The notes: a model not told the origin generated them from the letters alone. A DNA stretch of 64,000 bases from Sphingobacterium lactis (GCF_011046555.1 NZ_CP049246.1:1736001-1800000); one strand, 5' to 3'. Shown: positions 18,464-27,799, counted from the stretch's first letter. Numbers and translations: made by a program.

Positions 18464-19351
18464 GTGAGATATGCTGCTATAGATATTGGCTCAAATGCTG
18501 TGAGGCTGCTGATTGCTGATATTATTGAAAGAGAAAACGAAATTACCTTTAATAAAAACACACTACTACGCGTACCATTGCGCTTAGGTGATGATGCCTT
18601 CATTCATAAACACATTTCCGAGGGGAAATTTGAGAGCATGGTGAAAACCATGTCTGCCTTCCGCAACCTAATGGATGTGTACAAGGTCAAGGACTACATG
18701 GCCTGTGCTACATCGGCGATGCGCGATGCGGACAATGGACCGGAGGTCGTGAAAGCCTGCAAGGAGGTTGGAATCGATATTGATATCATTGATGGAGCTG
18801 TTGAGGCCCAGATCATTTATAATGTGCATAGCCATACGGCTATGGATAAGAATAAGGTATACCTGTACATCGATGTCGGTGGGGGTAGTACGGAGATTTC
18901 CCTGTTTGCCAATGGCGAACTGGTCGCCTCGCGATCCTTTAATCTGGGAACCATCCGGATACTGGACAATCAGGACAGTCCGGAAACTTGGGACGACATG
19001 AAACGTTGGGTCAAGAACATTACCAAAGGCCATAAGAATATTTACGGTATCGGTAGTGGTGGTAACATCAACAAGCTTTCCCGCTTAGCCAATGAGAAGG
19101 CGGACAAGCCGATTTCCTATGCGAAATTGAAAGCGTTATATGTCTACCTGAATTCCTATTCCCTAAAGGATAGAATCAACGTGCTGGAACTCAAGCAGGA
19201 CCGTGCCGATGTAATCATTCCGGCTTCTGAGATCTTCCTGACCATCATGAAGGTCGGGCATCTGAAGAATATTGTCGCTCCACGGATCGGACTTGCGGAC
19301 GGTATTATCCAGACCCTGATCAATAAAAATTTGAAAGGTGAGAAAGCCTAA
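18464..19351 (+). CDS. Ppx/GppA family phosphatase (exopolyphosphatase-like)
   Basis: A 295-residue protein of the ASKHA fold. The opening VRYAAIDIGSNAVRLLIADI is the family phosphate-1 loop and IDVGGGSTEISLF is phosphate-2. It is the short, two-domain form without the C-terminal HD-like domain of E. coli Ppx. Members hydrolyse polyphosphate or pppGpp; the short Bacteroidota forms are not clearly assigned to either. The start is GTG, because no in-frame ATG precedes the conserved strand. tRNA-Leu follows 49 bases downstream with its own promoter overlapping the gap. Confidence 0.9.
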   Translation: MRYAAIDIGSNAVRLLIADIIERENEITFNKNTLLRVPLRLGDDAFIHKHISEGKFESMVKTMSAFRNLMDVYKVKDYMACATSAMRDADNGPEVVKACKEVGIDIDIIDGAVEAQIIYNVHSHTAMDKNKVYLYIDVGGGSTEISLFANGELVASRSFNLGTIRILDNQDSPETWDDMKRWVKNITKGHKNIYGIGSGGNINKLSRLANEKADKPISYAKLKALYVYLNSYSLKDRINVLELKQDRADVIIPASEIFLTIMKVGHLKNIVAPRIGLADGIIQTLINKNLKGEKA

Positions 19352-19358
19352 AAAAACG

Positions 19359-19388
19359 TTGCAGGATTCAAAATAAAGATTAATTTTG
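19359..19388 (+). promoter_or_regulatory. Bacteroidota-type promoter for tRNA-Leu
   Basis: TTG (19359-19361), a 19-base spacer and TAATTTTG (19381-19388) fit TTG-N19-TAnnTTTG. The tRNA begins at 19401, 12 bases after the -7 box, so the primary transcript has a very short 5-prime leader. Confidence 0.72.
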
Positions 19389-19400
19389 CGTTGTCAAAAA

Positions 19401-19484
19401 GCCCAGGTGGCGAAATTGGTAGACGCACCATCTTGAGGGGGTGGCGCCTGAATGGGCATGGCAGTTCGAATCTGCTCCTGGGCA
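19401..19484 (+). tRNA. tRNA-Leu (GAG)
   Basis: A class II tRNA with a long variable arm. The acceptor GCCCAGG (19401-19407) pairs with CCTGGGC (19477-19483), discriminator A19484. The anticodon stem CCATC/GGTGG encloses TTGAGGG, anticodon GAG at 19435-19437. The variable arm GCGCCTGAATGGGCAT and T loop GTTCGAA are present. CCA is not encoded. Confidence 0.96.
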
Positions 19485-19495
19485 CAAAAAATTGT

Positions 19496-19523
19496 AAAGA
19501 GACCGATCAGGTCTCTTTTTTTT
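19496..19523 (+). terminator. Rho-independent terminator after tRNA-Leu
   Basis: The stem AAAGAGACC-GATCA-GGTCTCTTT runs into a T tract. It lies 12 bases after the tRNA. Confidence 0.85.
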
Positions 19524-19732
19524 GCTTTTCCCCCTTTATTTTCCGTTTAATCCAACCTTATATCCTACTGCCTCTTTTCCCATAGGAGATTTGGTTACAA
19601 GCAACCCAGATTCGGTTAGTATGCGTCTTTAAAAGATCATGACCTTTGTCAAACCAGAAGATGCCAGCTTATGTTCAAGTTATGGAAGAAACCTTAAGCA
19701 AAGTGTTTTCTGGGAATTGAAATAATGAAAAT

Positions 19733-20671
19733 ATGATACAGACAATTTTAGGGGCAAATGGACAGATCGGAGAGGAGCTGGCCCGCGCATTACACAGCAA
19801 TTATACCGATAAGATTAGGTTGGTCAGTAGAAAACCGAAGCGAATTCATGATACGGATGAACTCTTTGCAGCAGATTTAAATGATGCGAAAGCAGCTTCC
19901 GAGGCGGTGAACGGGTCGTCGATAGCTTACTTCACACTCGGCCTTCCCATGGATACCGACCTTTGGGAACAGCAATTTCTGAAGATTACCCGAAACGTCA
20001 TCGAGGCGTGCAAGGAGCACGGAACCAAATTGGTGTTCTTTGATAATACATACATGTATCCTCAGGATGGCCGCGTGCTGACCGAGGAGACAATCTTTGC
20101 TCCGAATGGTCGGAAAGGTAAGGTGCGGCAGGAAATGGCGGAAATGGTGCTGAATGAAATCGCAGCCGGCACGTTGGATGCTGTCATCTGTCGCGCACCG
20201 GAATTCTATGGGCCGCAAAAGACCCAGAGTATTACCAATTCGCTATTGTTTGATAAGGTAATGGCCGGTGAGAAACTGCAGGTTCCCCTGCGGGACGACA
20301 CCAAGAGAAGCTTGATCTGGACTCCGGATGCCAGTCGGGCCACCGCGCTGATCGGTAACACCCCAGAAGCCTATGGCCAGACGTGGCACCTGCCGATCGA
20401 TGCCAGCAGACCCACTTACAAGAAGCTTATTCAAAAAATATCTGAGGCTTACCAAACGAATTTTTCCTATTCGGTTATTGGAAAGTTCAAGTTTTGGGTG
20501 GGATCACTCTTCAAGAAATCGGTGCGGGAATTGCAGGAGTTGTTACCCCGCTATGCGACGGACAATATCTTCTCCGATGATAAATTCAGGAAAGCATTCC
20601 CCGATTTTCAGACGACTTCCTTCGGCGAAGGAATAGAAATTATAAAACAGGAACAGGCAAAAGCGAAATAA
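19733..20671 (+). CDS. NAD(P)-binding oxidoreductase, NAD-dependent epimerase/dehydratase family
   Basis: A 312-residue atypical/extended SDR protein. The N-terminal nucleotide motif is ILGANGQIGEELA (GxxGxxG type), followed by acidic strand-end residues and the segment VFFDNTYMYPQDGR; the Tyr in NTYMYPQ may be the catalytic Tyr, but the YxxxK motif is not clear. The chain is close in style to NmrA-like or quinone/ether-modifying SDRs; the substrate is unknown. It is followed 18 bases later by an AraC regulator, so the pair probably forms an operon with the regulator controlling this stress or catabolic enzyme. Confidence 0.82.
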   Translation: MIQTILGANGQIGEELARALHSNYTDKIRLVSRKPKRIHDTDELFAADLNDAKAASEAVNGSSIAYFTLGLPMDTDLWEQQFLKITRNVIEACKEHGTKLVFFDNTYMYPQDGRVLTEETIFAPNGRKGKVRQEMAEMVLNEIAAGTLDAVICRAPEFYGPQKTQSITNSLLFDKVMAGEKLQVPLRDDTKRSLIWTPDASRATALIGNTPEAYGQTWHLPIDASRPTYKKLIQKISEAYQTNFSYSVIGKFKFWVGSLFKKSVRELQELLPRYATDNIFSDDKFRKAFPDFQTTSFGEGIEIIKQEQAKAK

Positions 20672-20689
20672 AAATCTTAATTTACAGTT

Positions 20690-21601
20690 ATGAATGCCCC
20701 GGAACGGATAACTTCAATTGCTATGCTCCACAAAGTATTGGGCATGGAAAGACCCGCGCATCCCCTGATCAGTGTATTTGATTTCAATTCGGTGAGGTTG
20801 AAGGAACAGACTATCCTTCGCTCCCTGATCACGGATTTCTACATCATTGCACTGAAGAAGGACTGTGCAGGGAATAAATTTCGCTATGGGCAGGATTATT
20901 ATGATTTTGAACAGGGGATCATGTATTTCCTTGCGCCACAACAGGTCATGCATTTTACCGATATCCTCTTGAACGATGTGGAGGGCTTTGTGCTTGTGGT
21001 GCATCCTGATTTTCTGCATAGCTATGGGTTAGGCACCACCATCAGGGAATATGGTTATTTTTCCTATAGCAGCAATGAAGCACTGAATCTCTCTGAAAAG
21101 GAGGAAGGTGCGGTAATGGCCATTATCCATAATATTGAACGGGAAGTAGACGCGAATATGGACGCCTTTACACACGATCTTTTGGTGTCCAATCTGCAAC
21201 TGCTCCTGACCTATAGTGATCGCTTCTATCATCGGCAGTTCCTCACCAGCCGAAAGGCGAATAGTGCACTATTGAACAAGTTGGAAAATATCCTGGATAC
21301 AGCCTTTGGAACGGCCTCACTATTGGAATCCGGTGTCCCTTCCGTGCAATCTATTGCTGAGCAATTAAACCTCAGCCCCAATTACCTGAGCGATCTATTG
21401 CGGGTGCAGACCGGACAGACTACGCAGCAGCATATTCAAGATCGGCTGATTGCGAAAGCGAAGGAACTCCTTTCGACGACGACCCTTAGTATTTCCGAGA
21501 TTGCCTACCAGTTAGGCTTCGAACATCCGCAGTCCTTTCATAGGCTTTTCAAGAACCGTACCTCCATTTCTCCGGTGAAATTTAGGGCTTCGTTCAATTA
21601 A
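20690..21601 (+). CDS. AraC family transcriptional regulator
   Basis: A 303-residue regulator with a cupin-like N-terminal sensing domain and a C-terminal double helix-turn-helix (residues about 215-300): SIAEQLNLSPNYLSDLLR is the first HTH and SISEIAYQLGFEHPQSFHRLFKN is the second, the classic AraC signature with F..FHRLFK. It lies 18 bases after the SDR gene and 114 bases before a DJ-1/PfpI gene and an esterase, both of which are plausible targets. The effector is not deducible. Confidence 0.93.
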   Translation: MNAPERITSIAMLHKVLGMERPAHPLISVFDFNSVRLKEQTILRSLITDFYIIALKKDCAGNKFRYGQDYYDFEQGIMYFLAPQQVMHFTDILLNDVEGFVLVVHPDFLHSYGLGTTIREYGYFSYSSNEALNLSEKEEGAVMAIIHNIEREVDANMDAFTHDLLVSNLQLLLTYSDRFYHRQFLTSRKANSALLNKLENILDTAFGTASLLESGVPSVQSIAEQLNLSPNYLSDLLRVQTGQTTQQHIQDRLIAKAKELLSTTTLSISEIAYQLGFEHPQSFHRLFKNRTSISPVKFRASFN

Positions 21602-21715
21602 TCCATCAAAATTTTATTGCTTTCTGCGCCCTTAAGGTCACGAATTATAAGGAAAGATATTTTATCCTGCCAACATTAGCAGGCTAATATTGTTATATCA
21701 TAAGAAGAAGAGAAC

Positions 21716-22405
21716 ATGGCAATCAATATTCTATTTATCGTAACTAATGTGGACAAGTATGCGAACAGTACATTGGCTACAGGTCTCTGGCTAAGCGAGC
21801 TTACCCACATCTATGACCAGGGTGTGCAAAACGGCTGGACAATGACAATTGCCAGCCCAAAAGGTGGCAATGTGCCACTTGATCCGGAGAGTTTGAAGCC
21901 ATTAATCCTCGATAAGGTGTCGAAAAAATACATTGATGATCGAGTTTTTATGGATGCTTTGGAAAATTCCAGGGCAATTACTGATGTTATGGATACAACT
22001 TTTGATGCCGTCTACCTGGCTGGCGGACATGCCACCATGTATGATTTCCCCGACGATGAAAACCTACAGGAAATCGTCCGGAATCATTATGAATCTGGAC
22101 GCAAAGTCGGCGCTATCTGTCATGGCGTAGGAGGATTGCTGAATGTGCGGCTTAGCAACGGGGAATACCTGATTGCTGGTCGTGAAATTACCGGGTTTGA
22201 TTGGTTTGAAGAAACTTTAGCGCGACGCAAGAAATATGTTCCCTTTAACTTGGAGGAAGCGATCAAGGACCGTGGTGCTCACCTGAAAAAAGCGTTGATC
22301 CCCATGACCTCCAATGTTGTGGTGGACGGGAATCTCATCACCGGGCAAAATCCATTCAGTTCTACAGCAATGGCCGAGGTTATGGCGAGCGAATTAAAAA
22401 AATAA
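21716..22405 (+). CDS. DJ-1/PfpI family protein (Hsp31/glyoxalase III-like)
   Basis: A 229-residue class I glutamine-amidotransferase-fold protein. The nucleophile elbow is AICHGVGGLLN with Cys135 and His136, and LAGGHATMYDFPDD matches the Hsp31/YDR533-type conserved loop with the catalytic-site Asp/Glu region. Members of this subgroup act as glyoxalase III, deglycase or stress chaperone. The gene sits between an AraC regulator and an alpha/beta hydrolase on the same strand, suggesting a small reactive-compound or stress response locus. The exact activity is not settled by sequence. Confidence 0.9.
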   Translation: MAINILFIVTNVDKYANSTLATGLWLSELTHIYDQGVQNGWTMTIASPKGGNVPLDPESLKPLILDKVSKKYIDDRVFMDALENSRAITDVMDTTFDAVYLAGGHATMYDFPDDENLQEIVRNHYESGRKVGAICHGVGGLLNVRLSNGEYLIAGREITGFDWFEETLARRKKYVPFNLEEAIKDRGAHLKKALIPMTSNVVVDGNLITGQNPFSSTAMAEVMASELKK

Positions 22406-22462
22406 AGAAAGCATGCAATAGGCCATGATGGCCATATTATATCATTATCAAAAGAATATATT

Positions 22463-23443
22463 ATGACAAAAATTATTTCAGCAGATCAAGATCCGAAGAT
22501 TTTCAAAGACATCAGATCCTTTTTAAAGGAATTAAATAGTGAAGGTGGTAAACCGATGGAAGAGATGGAGCCCGATGAAGCACGCAAAGTGCTGGAAGGA
22601 GCGCAATCTTCCGTCGAGGTTGATGTGTCCGGGATTACGGAATCGGAGCGTGACATTCAGCAGGATGGTCTGGATGTGCATATCCATATTGTAAAGCCTG
22701 CAGAAGCGAAAGAAGACCGCCTTCCGGTATTTATCTTCATCCATGGTGGAGGATGGGTTCTGGGGGATTATCCGACGCATAAACGCTTGGTTCGTGACTT
22801 GGTCGTTCAATCGGGTGCCGCTGCGGTTTTCGTTGATTACACGCCATCACCGGAAGCACGCTATCCCGTTGCGATTAACGAGATCTATGCCGCTACCAAG
22901 TGGGTAGCTGAACATGGTGACGAAATAGGAGTGGATGGCTCCAATTTAGCCATTGCTGGAAACAGTGTGGGCGGAAATATGACGGCAGTGACCTGTTTGA
23001 TGGCGAAAGATAAAGGCGGACCAAAGATTAAGTTCCAATTGCTGTTGTGGCCGGTTACTGATGCAGATTTCAGCCGCGATTCCTGGAAGAATTATGCAGA
23101 AGGCCGCTTCCTGACAGCCAATATGATGAAATGGATGTGGGATCACTACCTTCCTGACACCGAAAAACGGAAAGAATATTATGCTTCACCCTTCCAGGCA
23201 TCGCTGGAGCAATTGAAGGACCTACCACCAGCCTTGGTGCAATTGGCAGAGAACGACATCCTTTACGATGAAGGTTTGGCCTACGCGCGTAAATTGGACG
23301 AGGCCGGTGTACCTACGACAATACAGACCTACAATGGTTTTATCCATGATTATGGTTTATTGAATCCCTTGGAGCATATCAAAGCGGTGCAGCAGTCTAC
23401 TAAGCAGGCCGCAGCAGCATTGAAGGATGCGCTGTTTTCCTAA
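22463..23443 (+). CDS. Alpha/beta hydrolase, HSL (family IV) esterase-like
   Basis: A 326-residue esterase or lipase. The oxyanion-hole motif HGGGW is at residues 94-98, the nucleophile elbow is GNSVGG with Ser168 (usually GDSAGG in this family), and Asp265 (in AENDILYDEG) and His295 (in FIHDYG) complete the triad. There is no signal peptide, so it acts in the cytoplasm. It follows the DJ-1/PfpI gene by 57 bases and ends at a shared bidirectional terminator at 23462-23499. The D-to-N change beside the nucleophile is uncommon but seen in the family. Confidence 0.92.
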   Translation: MTKIISADQDPKIFKDIRSFLKELNSEGGKPMEEMEPDEARKVLEGAQSSVEVDVSGITESERDIQQDGLDVHIHIVKPAEAKEDRLPVFIFIHGGGWVLGDYPTHKRLVRDLVVQSGAAAVFVDYTPSPEARYPVAINEIYAATKWVAEHGDEIGVDGSNLAIAGNSVGGNMTAVTCLMAKDKGGPKIKFQLLLWPVTDADFSRDSWKNYAEGRFLTANMMKWMWDHYLPDTEKRKEYYASPFQASLEQLKDLPPALVQLAENDILYDEGLAYARKLDEAGVPTTIQTYNGFIHDYGLLNPLEHIKAVQQSTKQAAAALKDALFS

Positions 23444-23461
23444 GCAAGCCGTTTTATCTAT

Positions 23462-23499
23462 AAAAAAAAGGTCGGAAACTATCAGTTCCGACCTTTTTT
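23462..23499. terminator. Bidirectional terminator between convergent genes
   Basis: AAAAAAAAGGTCGGAA (23462-23477), an eight-base loop, TTCCGACCTTTTTT (23486-23499). A-tract and T-tract flank the stem, so it works on both strands: it ends the esterase gene and the Fe-S protein gene. Confidence 0.88.
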
Positions 23500-23514
23500 A
23501 TGTTATGGCGTTCA

Positions 23515-24309
23515 TTACAGTTTATTTGCCTTGACCGTAATCTCCGCAATATCCAGAACCTGGATTTCCTGTTCTTTTTCCTTTACCTTGACCCCGTCCC
23601 GAAGCATAGTCATGCAGAATGGGCAGGCCGCCGCTACGACAGAAGCTTTACTTTCGATAACATCTTCAATACGCTCCACGTTGACATCTTTATTTCCTTT
23701 TTCCGGCTCCTTGAACATCTGTGCACCGCCTGCACCACAGCATAATCCATTGGCTTTGCAACGTTTCAGCTCAACAAGGTCCGCATCCAATACTTCCAAT
23801 GCTTTCCGTGGTGCCTCGTAAACCTCATTGGCGCGACCCAGATAACACGGGTCATGGTACGTAATCTTTTTCCCCTTGAATTCATGTCCGTCCTGTGGCT
23901 TCAATTTACCCTCATCGATCAAGGATTGGATCAATTGAGAATGGTGGATGACCTCGTAGTTTCCGCCAAGGCTTGGGTATTCATTTTTCAAGGTATTAAA
24001 ACAGTGCGGACAGGCCGTTACGATCTTTTTGATTTCGTAGCCATCCAACACCTGAATGTTCATCATCGCCTGCATCTGAAAGAGAAACTCGTTTCCGGCA
24101 CGCTTTGCAGGATCTCCGGTACAGCTTTCTTCCGCACCTAGGATGGCGTATTTGATGCCTACATGATGAAGGATCTTGCAGATATCTCGCGTGATGCGTT
24201 GCGCACGTTCATCAAAACTGCCGGCACAGCCCACCCAGAACAATAGGTCCGGGCTTTCGCCTTTGGCAAGGAGTTCCGCAACGGTAGGTATATGAAATTG
24301 ATTTTCCAT
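23515..24309 (-). CDS. CCG-domain Fe-S oxidoreductase subunit (HdrB/LldE/GlpC-like)
   Basis: A 264-residue protein with two cysteine-rich CCG-type domains that bind Fe-S clusters, as in heterodisulfide reductase subunit B and the LutA/LldE and GlpC families. Visible motifs are WVGCAGSFDE, DPCYLGR with the neighbouring Cys, GLCCGAGGAQMF and ACPFCMTML. The start is ATG 24309 (MENQFHIPTVAELL), which avoids an unlikely N-terminal extension. The gene follows the membrane 4Fe-4S gene by 13 bases; together they form a two-gene module that probably passes electrons between a cytoplasmic donor and the quinone pool. The substrate is unknown. Confidence 0.88.
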   Translation of the reverse strand: MENQFHIPTVAELLAKGESPDLLFWVGCAGSFDERAQRITRDICKILHHVGIKYAILGAEESCTGDPAKRAGNEFLFQMQAMMNIQVLDGYEIKKIVTACPHCFNTLKNEYPSLGGNYEVIHHSQLIQSLIDEGKLKPQDGHEFKGKKITYHDPCYLGRANEVYEAPRKALEVLDADLVELKRCKANGLCCGAGGAQMFKEPEKGNKDVNVERIEDVIESKASVVAAACPFCMTMLRDGVKVKEKEQEIQVLDIAEITVKANKL

Positions 24310-24322
24310 CTTGCTTTCTTTT

Positions 24323-25615
24323 TTATTGATTGGTCCAATTGGCACGGTCCGCCTGGGAATATTTCCAAGGGGCACCATTATTTTCCAGATTAGAGAACAT
24401 GTTGTTAATGCTTGAAGGCGCCTGTGACTCTTCCATTACGGCGTACTGTCTCAGGCCAATGATAATTTCCAAAGGATTGATGTTGACCGGACATTGCTCA
24501 ACGCATGCGTTACAGCTCGTACAGGCCCAGATTTCTTCCCGGGTGACATACGTGTCCAAAAGCCCCTTTCCGTCGTCCGTAAAGCTTCCATTGGCGTCGA
24601 TGTTCTTGCCGACTTCCTCAACCCGGTCACGGGTATCCATCATGATCTTCCGTGGTGACAGCAGTTTACCTGTCATGTTCGCCGGGCATGCCGATGTACA
24701 TCGGCCACATTCCGTACAGGTATAGGCATCCAGGAGATTCTTCCAGGTCAAGTCTTGAACATCCTTGACTCCAAAGCGACTCGGTTCGCCGGTTGGAGGA
24801 GGGAGGCTTGGATCCAGCATGACCTGCACCTCGGCCGTAACGGCTGGCATATTCTCGAATTCGCCCTTCGGCTTCAGGTTACTGAAGTAGGTGTTTGGGA
24901 AGGCCAAGATGATATGTAGATGCTTGGAGATCGGTAGGTAATTCAGGAACGCTAATACGCCGATGATATGGAACCACCAACAGAATCGCTCGATCAAGAT
25001 CAGACTGGATACGGAATCCGGAAGGATCGGCACCAAGAAACTGCTGATTGGGAAAGCGCCAGCCACATGGTAATGCTCGGCACCCAAGGTCTGCAATTTA
25101 TAATCCGCAGCATTCATAAACAGAAAGGCTGCCATCAAAAGAATTTCTGCGGTCAGGATCAGGTTAGCATCGGTCTTAGGCCAATTGTTCAGCTCTGATT
25201 GGTTCAAGCGCTTCACCTTCAGGACATTCCTGCGGATCATGAAAACCACACAGCCTGCCAACACCAGGAAAGCTAGGATTTCAAACGCATAGATCAGGAA
25301 GTTATAGAACCCACCCAAAACGGAAAGAACGCGATGTGTGCCAAATAGGCCATCGATCACGATCTCGAGCATCTCAATATTAATGATACAGAACCCTACA
25401 TAGACAAAAAGGTGCAGTAGGGCAGGGATAGGACGCTTGAACATCTTCTGTTGCCCAAAGGCGACCAATAGCATGGTCTTCAAGCGCTCCCCAGGTCTGT
25501 CCGATCGATCCAATGCCTTTCCCAGTCGGATATTCCGGTAGATCTTGCTGGCATTCTTATAGAACAAGACCACAGCAGCGACAAAGAGAATCCCAAATAT
25601 GAGTTGACTTATCAT
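24323..25615 (-). CDS. Membrane 4Fe-4S dicluster protein (HdrC/NarI-like fusion)
   Basis: A 430-residue protein. The first 250 residues hold five or six transmembrane helices like a NarI/DsrM cytochrome-type membrane anchor; the second part carries two 4Fe-4S ferredoxin motifs, CTECGRCTSACPA (about residue 298) and CTSCNACVEQCPV (about 363). It is cotranscribed with the CCG-domain protein downstream. This architecture is common in Bacteroidota and is annotated as a heterodisulfide reductase-related electron-transfer protein. His residues in the helices (for example HLFVYVGF and HIIGVLAFL) could ligate haem. The physiological donor is unknown. Confidence 0.88.
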   Translation of the reverse strand: MISQLIFGILFVAAVVLFYKNASKIYRNIRLGKALDRSDRPGERLKTMLLVAFGQQKMFKRPIPALLHLFVYVGFCIINIEMLEIVIDGLFGTHRVLSVLGGFYNFLIYAFEILAFLVLAGCVVFMIRRNVLKVKRLNQSELNNWPKTDANLILTAEILLMAAFLFMNAADYKLQTLGAEHYHVAGAFPISSFLVPILPDSVSSLILIERFCWWFHIIGVLAFLNYLPISKHLHIILAFPNTYFSNLKPKGEFENMPAVTAEVQVMLDPSLPPPTGEPSRFGVKDVQDLTWKNLLDAYTCTECGRCTSACPANMTGKLLSPRKIMMDTRDRVEEVGKNIDANGSFTDDGKGLLDTYVTREEIWACTSCNACVEQCPVNINPLEIIIGLRQYAVMEESQAPSSINNMFSNLENNGAPWKYSQADRANWTNQ

Positions 25616-25922
25616 AGTTTAAATCTTAGGTTAACAAATATAAAAAATCAGCTTATACTATGCATGCATATTAAATTATTTAGACAGATTAAAAATAATT
25701 GGCGCTGCTTAATAAACATGCTGTAAAATGTCTGGACTGAAATGTAGTTTTCTGGCCGATTCAATCAAGGTAGGTATAAAAAATGATACAACAAAGCAGG
25801 GTGGAATGCAGCTTCATTTTGTAAATTGCAGCTGCAATCCCATCTGCTGTATAACCTAAACGTACGACTTGGCACAACGTTGCTGTCTGCTAACGGCTGA
25901 TGATGAGGAAAGCAATAATACT
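25616..25922. promoter_or_regulatory. Divergent intergenic region, no gene seen
   Basis: About 300 AT-rich bases between the Fe-S operon and the GMC gene. ATGCATGCAT (25663-25672) is a short alternating palindrome. I see no strong promoter box and no convincing small gene. Confidence 0.4.
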
Positions 25923-27617
25923 ATGGATATGGCAATTACAGAAGGGCATTATGACGTCATCGTCATCGGATCCGGTATTTCCGGAGGATGGGCCGCAAAG
26001 GAATTCTGCGAAAAGGGGTTGAAGACCCTTGTACTGGAGCGTGGATTCGATGTGCAGCATGTTAAGGATTACCCGACGGCGTACAAGGATCCTTGGGAGT
26101 TTCCGCATCGCAATCGGGTGCCGTTGCAAGTGAGAAAGGAGAACCCCATAGTTTCGCGGTGTTATGCATTTAATGAGGATGCTCAGCATTTCTTTACCCT
26201 GGACGCTGAACAGGAATACATCCAGGAGAAGCCATTCGATTGGATCCGCGGTTACCATGTTGGCGGGAAGTCGCTCTTATGGGCGCGGCAGGTGCAACGT
26301 TGGAGCGATCATGATTTCGAGGGTCCTGCGAGGGATGGCTTTGCCGTGGATTGGCCCATCCGGTATGCGGATATTGCTCCCTGGTACAGCTATGTCGAGC
26401 GGTTCATCGGAGTTTCAGGCAACCGGGATGGCAACGCAGCTATGCCCGATGGCGAATTCCTGCCGGCATTTGAATTGAATGCCGTGGAGCGCATGGTGCA
26501 GGAGCGATTGCCCAAGGGCTATCCGGATCGGCAGGTGATTGCCGGCCGATGTGCCCATATAACCGAACCGAAGGAAATACACATCCAACAGGGGCGCACG
26601 CGCTGCCAGAACAGAACCTTGTGCCAACGCGGATGCCCTTTTGGGGGATATTTCAGCTCCAATGCTTCTACTTTACCCTGGGCAGCAAAAACAGGCAACC
26701 TGACCATACGACCTAACTCCATCGTTGAATCCATTATCTTTGATAAAGATCGGGGAATTGCGACTGGAGTACGTATCATCGATGCGGAGACCGGTCAAGA
26801 TTATGTGTTCAACAGCAGGTTGGTCTTCGTCAATGCTTCTGCCATGGCGAGTACCCAAATCCTGTTGAATTCCACCTCGGACCGCTTTCCAAATGGCTTG
26901 GGCAACGATTCTGGATTATTGGGGAAATATGTGGCCTTCCATAATTACCTGGGATCTATTTCCGCAACCATGGAAGGTTTTGATGACCAATATTACTACG
27001 GCCGCCGACCTACACAGCCCATCATTCCTAATTTTAGGAACGTCAGGAAGCAGGAGACGGATTTCTTGCGTGGGTATGCATCCTTTTTCAGTGCCTACCG
27101 CGGACAGGCAGCACCTACTGGTGACTCATTAGGTGCCTCTTATAAAGATAGCCTATCGGAAGTTGGCGGATGGGGGATAGGCATGATGATGCAGGGGGAG
27201 ACCATACCCAAAGCAGAGAACCATATCCGCCTGAGCAAGGACAAACGGGATAAATACGGCATGCCGCAACTTATCTTCCATGTCGACTACGATGACAACG
27301 ATAGGAAGAGCATGGCGGACTTTCTCGAGCAGGGGGCAGAAATGCTGGAATACATAGGCGCCAAGAACATCAGTACCCACGACAGCAAGCAAAACCCTGG
27401 GCTCGACATTCACGAGATGGGCGGAGCTCGGATGGGGCATGATCCCAAGAGCTCCTTGTTGAACAGTTGGAACCAATTGCACCATTGCAAGAATGTCTTC
27501 GTAACAGACGGTGCCTGCATGACCTCCACCGGGACCCAGAACCCCTCGCTAACCTACATGGCCCTGACCGCGAGAGCAGCGGACTATGCCATCAATCAGT
27601 ACCTGAAAAAGCTGTAA
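25923..27617 (+). CDS. GMC family FAD-dependent oxidoreductase
   Basis: A 564-residue GMC oxidoreductase taken from ATG 25923; an in-frame TTG lies further upstream but adds no conserved sequence. The FAD motif is GSGISGG (residues 16-22), a glycine-rich GGKSLLWARQ segment follows, and the C-terminal HEMGGARMGHDP and GTQNPSLTYMAL contain the usual active-site region. A Cys-rich stretch CQNRTLCQRGCPFGG is typical of the gluconate 2-dehydrogenase/glucose 3-dehydrogenase subgroup. In that subgroup a small Tat-exported subunit 3 is normally adjacent; none is visible here. It may oxidise sugars at C3, which would fit the DUF1080 pair 22 kb away, but this is inference. Confidence 0.9.
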   Translation: MDMAITEGHYDVIVIGSGISGGWAAKEFCEKGLKTLVLERGFDVQHVKDYPTAYKDPWEFPHRNRVPLQVRKENPIVSRCYAFNEDAQHFFTLDAEQEYIQEKPFDWIRGYHVGGKSLLWARQVQRWSDHDFEGPARDGFAVDWPIRYADIAPWYSYVERFIGVSGNRDGNAAMPDGEFLPAFELNAVERMVQERLPKGYPDRQVIAGRCAHITEPKEIHIQQGRTRCQNRTLCQRGCPFGGYFSSNASTLPWAAKTGNLTIRPNSIVESIIFDKDRGIATGVRIIDAETGQDYVFNSRLVFVNASAMASTQILLNSTSDRFPNGLGNDSGLLGKYVAFHNYLGSISATMEGFDDQYYYGRRPTQPIIPNFRNVRKQETDFLRGYASFFSAYRGQAAPTGDSLGASYKDSLSEVGGWGIGMMMQGETIPKAENHIRLSKDKRDKYGMPQLIFHVDYDDNDRKSMADFLEQGAEMLEYIGAKNISTHDSKQNPGLDIHEMGGARMGHDPKSSLLNSWNQLHHCKNVFVTDGACMTSTGTQNPSLTYMALTARAADYAINQYLKKL

Positions 27618-27689
27618 GCTTAAAATATATTCGAAAAAACCCTATACTAAAGTTAATACGGAGATTACAGTTAGTGAAAAAATACAAAC

Positions 27690-27725
27690 AAAAAAAAAGA
27701 CCTTCAAGGCTTTCGCCCTAGGTCT
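27690..27725 (-). terminator. Distal terminator behind the skp/ompH operon
   Basis: On the minus strand: AGACCT, an inner hairpin AGGGC-GAAA-GCCTT with a GNRA-type loop, AGGTCT, then eight T. It is the second of two tandem terminators downstream of the ompH genes. Confidence 0.7.
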
Positions 27726-27753
27726 AAATACTTAATTCTAATTACTAACTACT

Positions 27754-27799
27754 AAAAAATTAAAAAGGGAAATCTCTCGATTTCCCTTTTTAATTTTTT
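27754..27799 (-). terminator. Strong terminator directly after the second skp/ompH gene
   Basis: A perfect 20-bp stem (27754-27773 with 27780-27799) and the six-base loop CTCTCG, with A and T tracts on the two sides so it can work on both strands. It abuts the stop codon at 27800-27802. Confidence 0.88.

Noticed and set aside
19391..19585. 64-codon frame over tRNA-Leu
   Set aside because: It translates the tRNA gene and its terminator; the cloverleaf is unambiguous.
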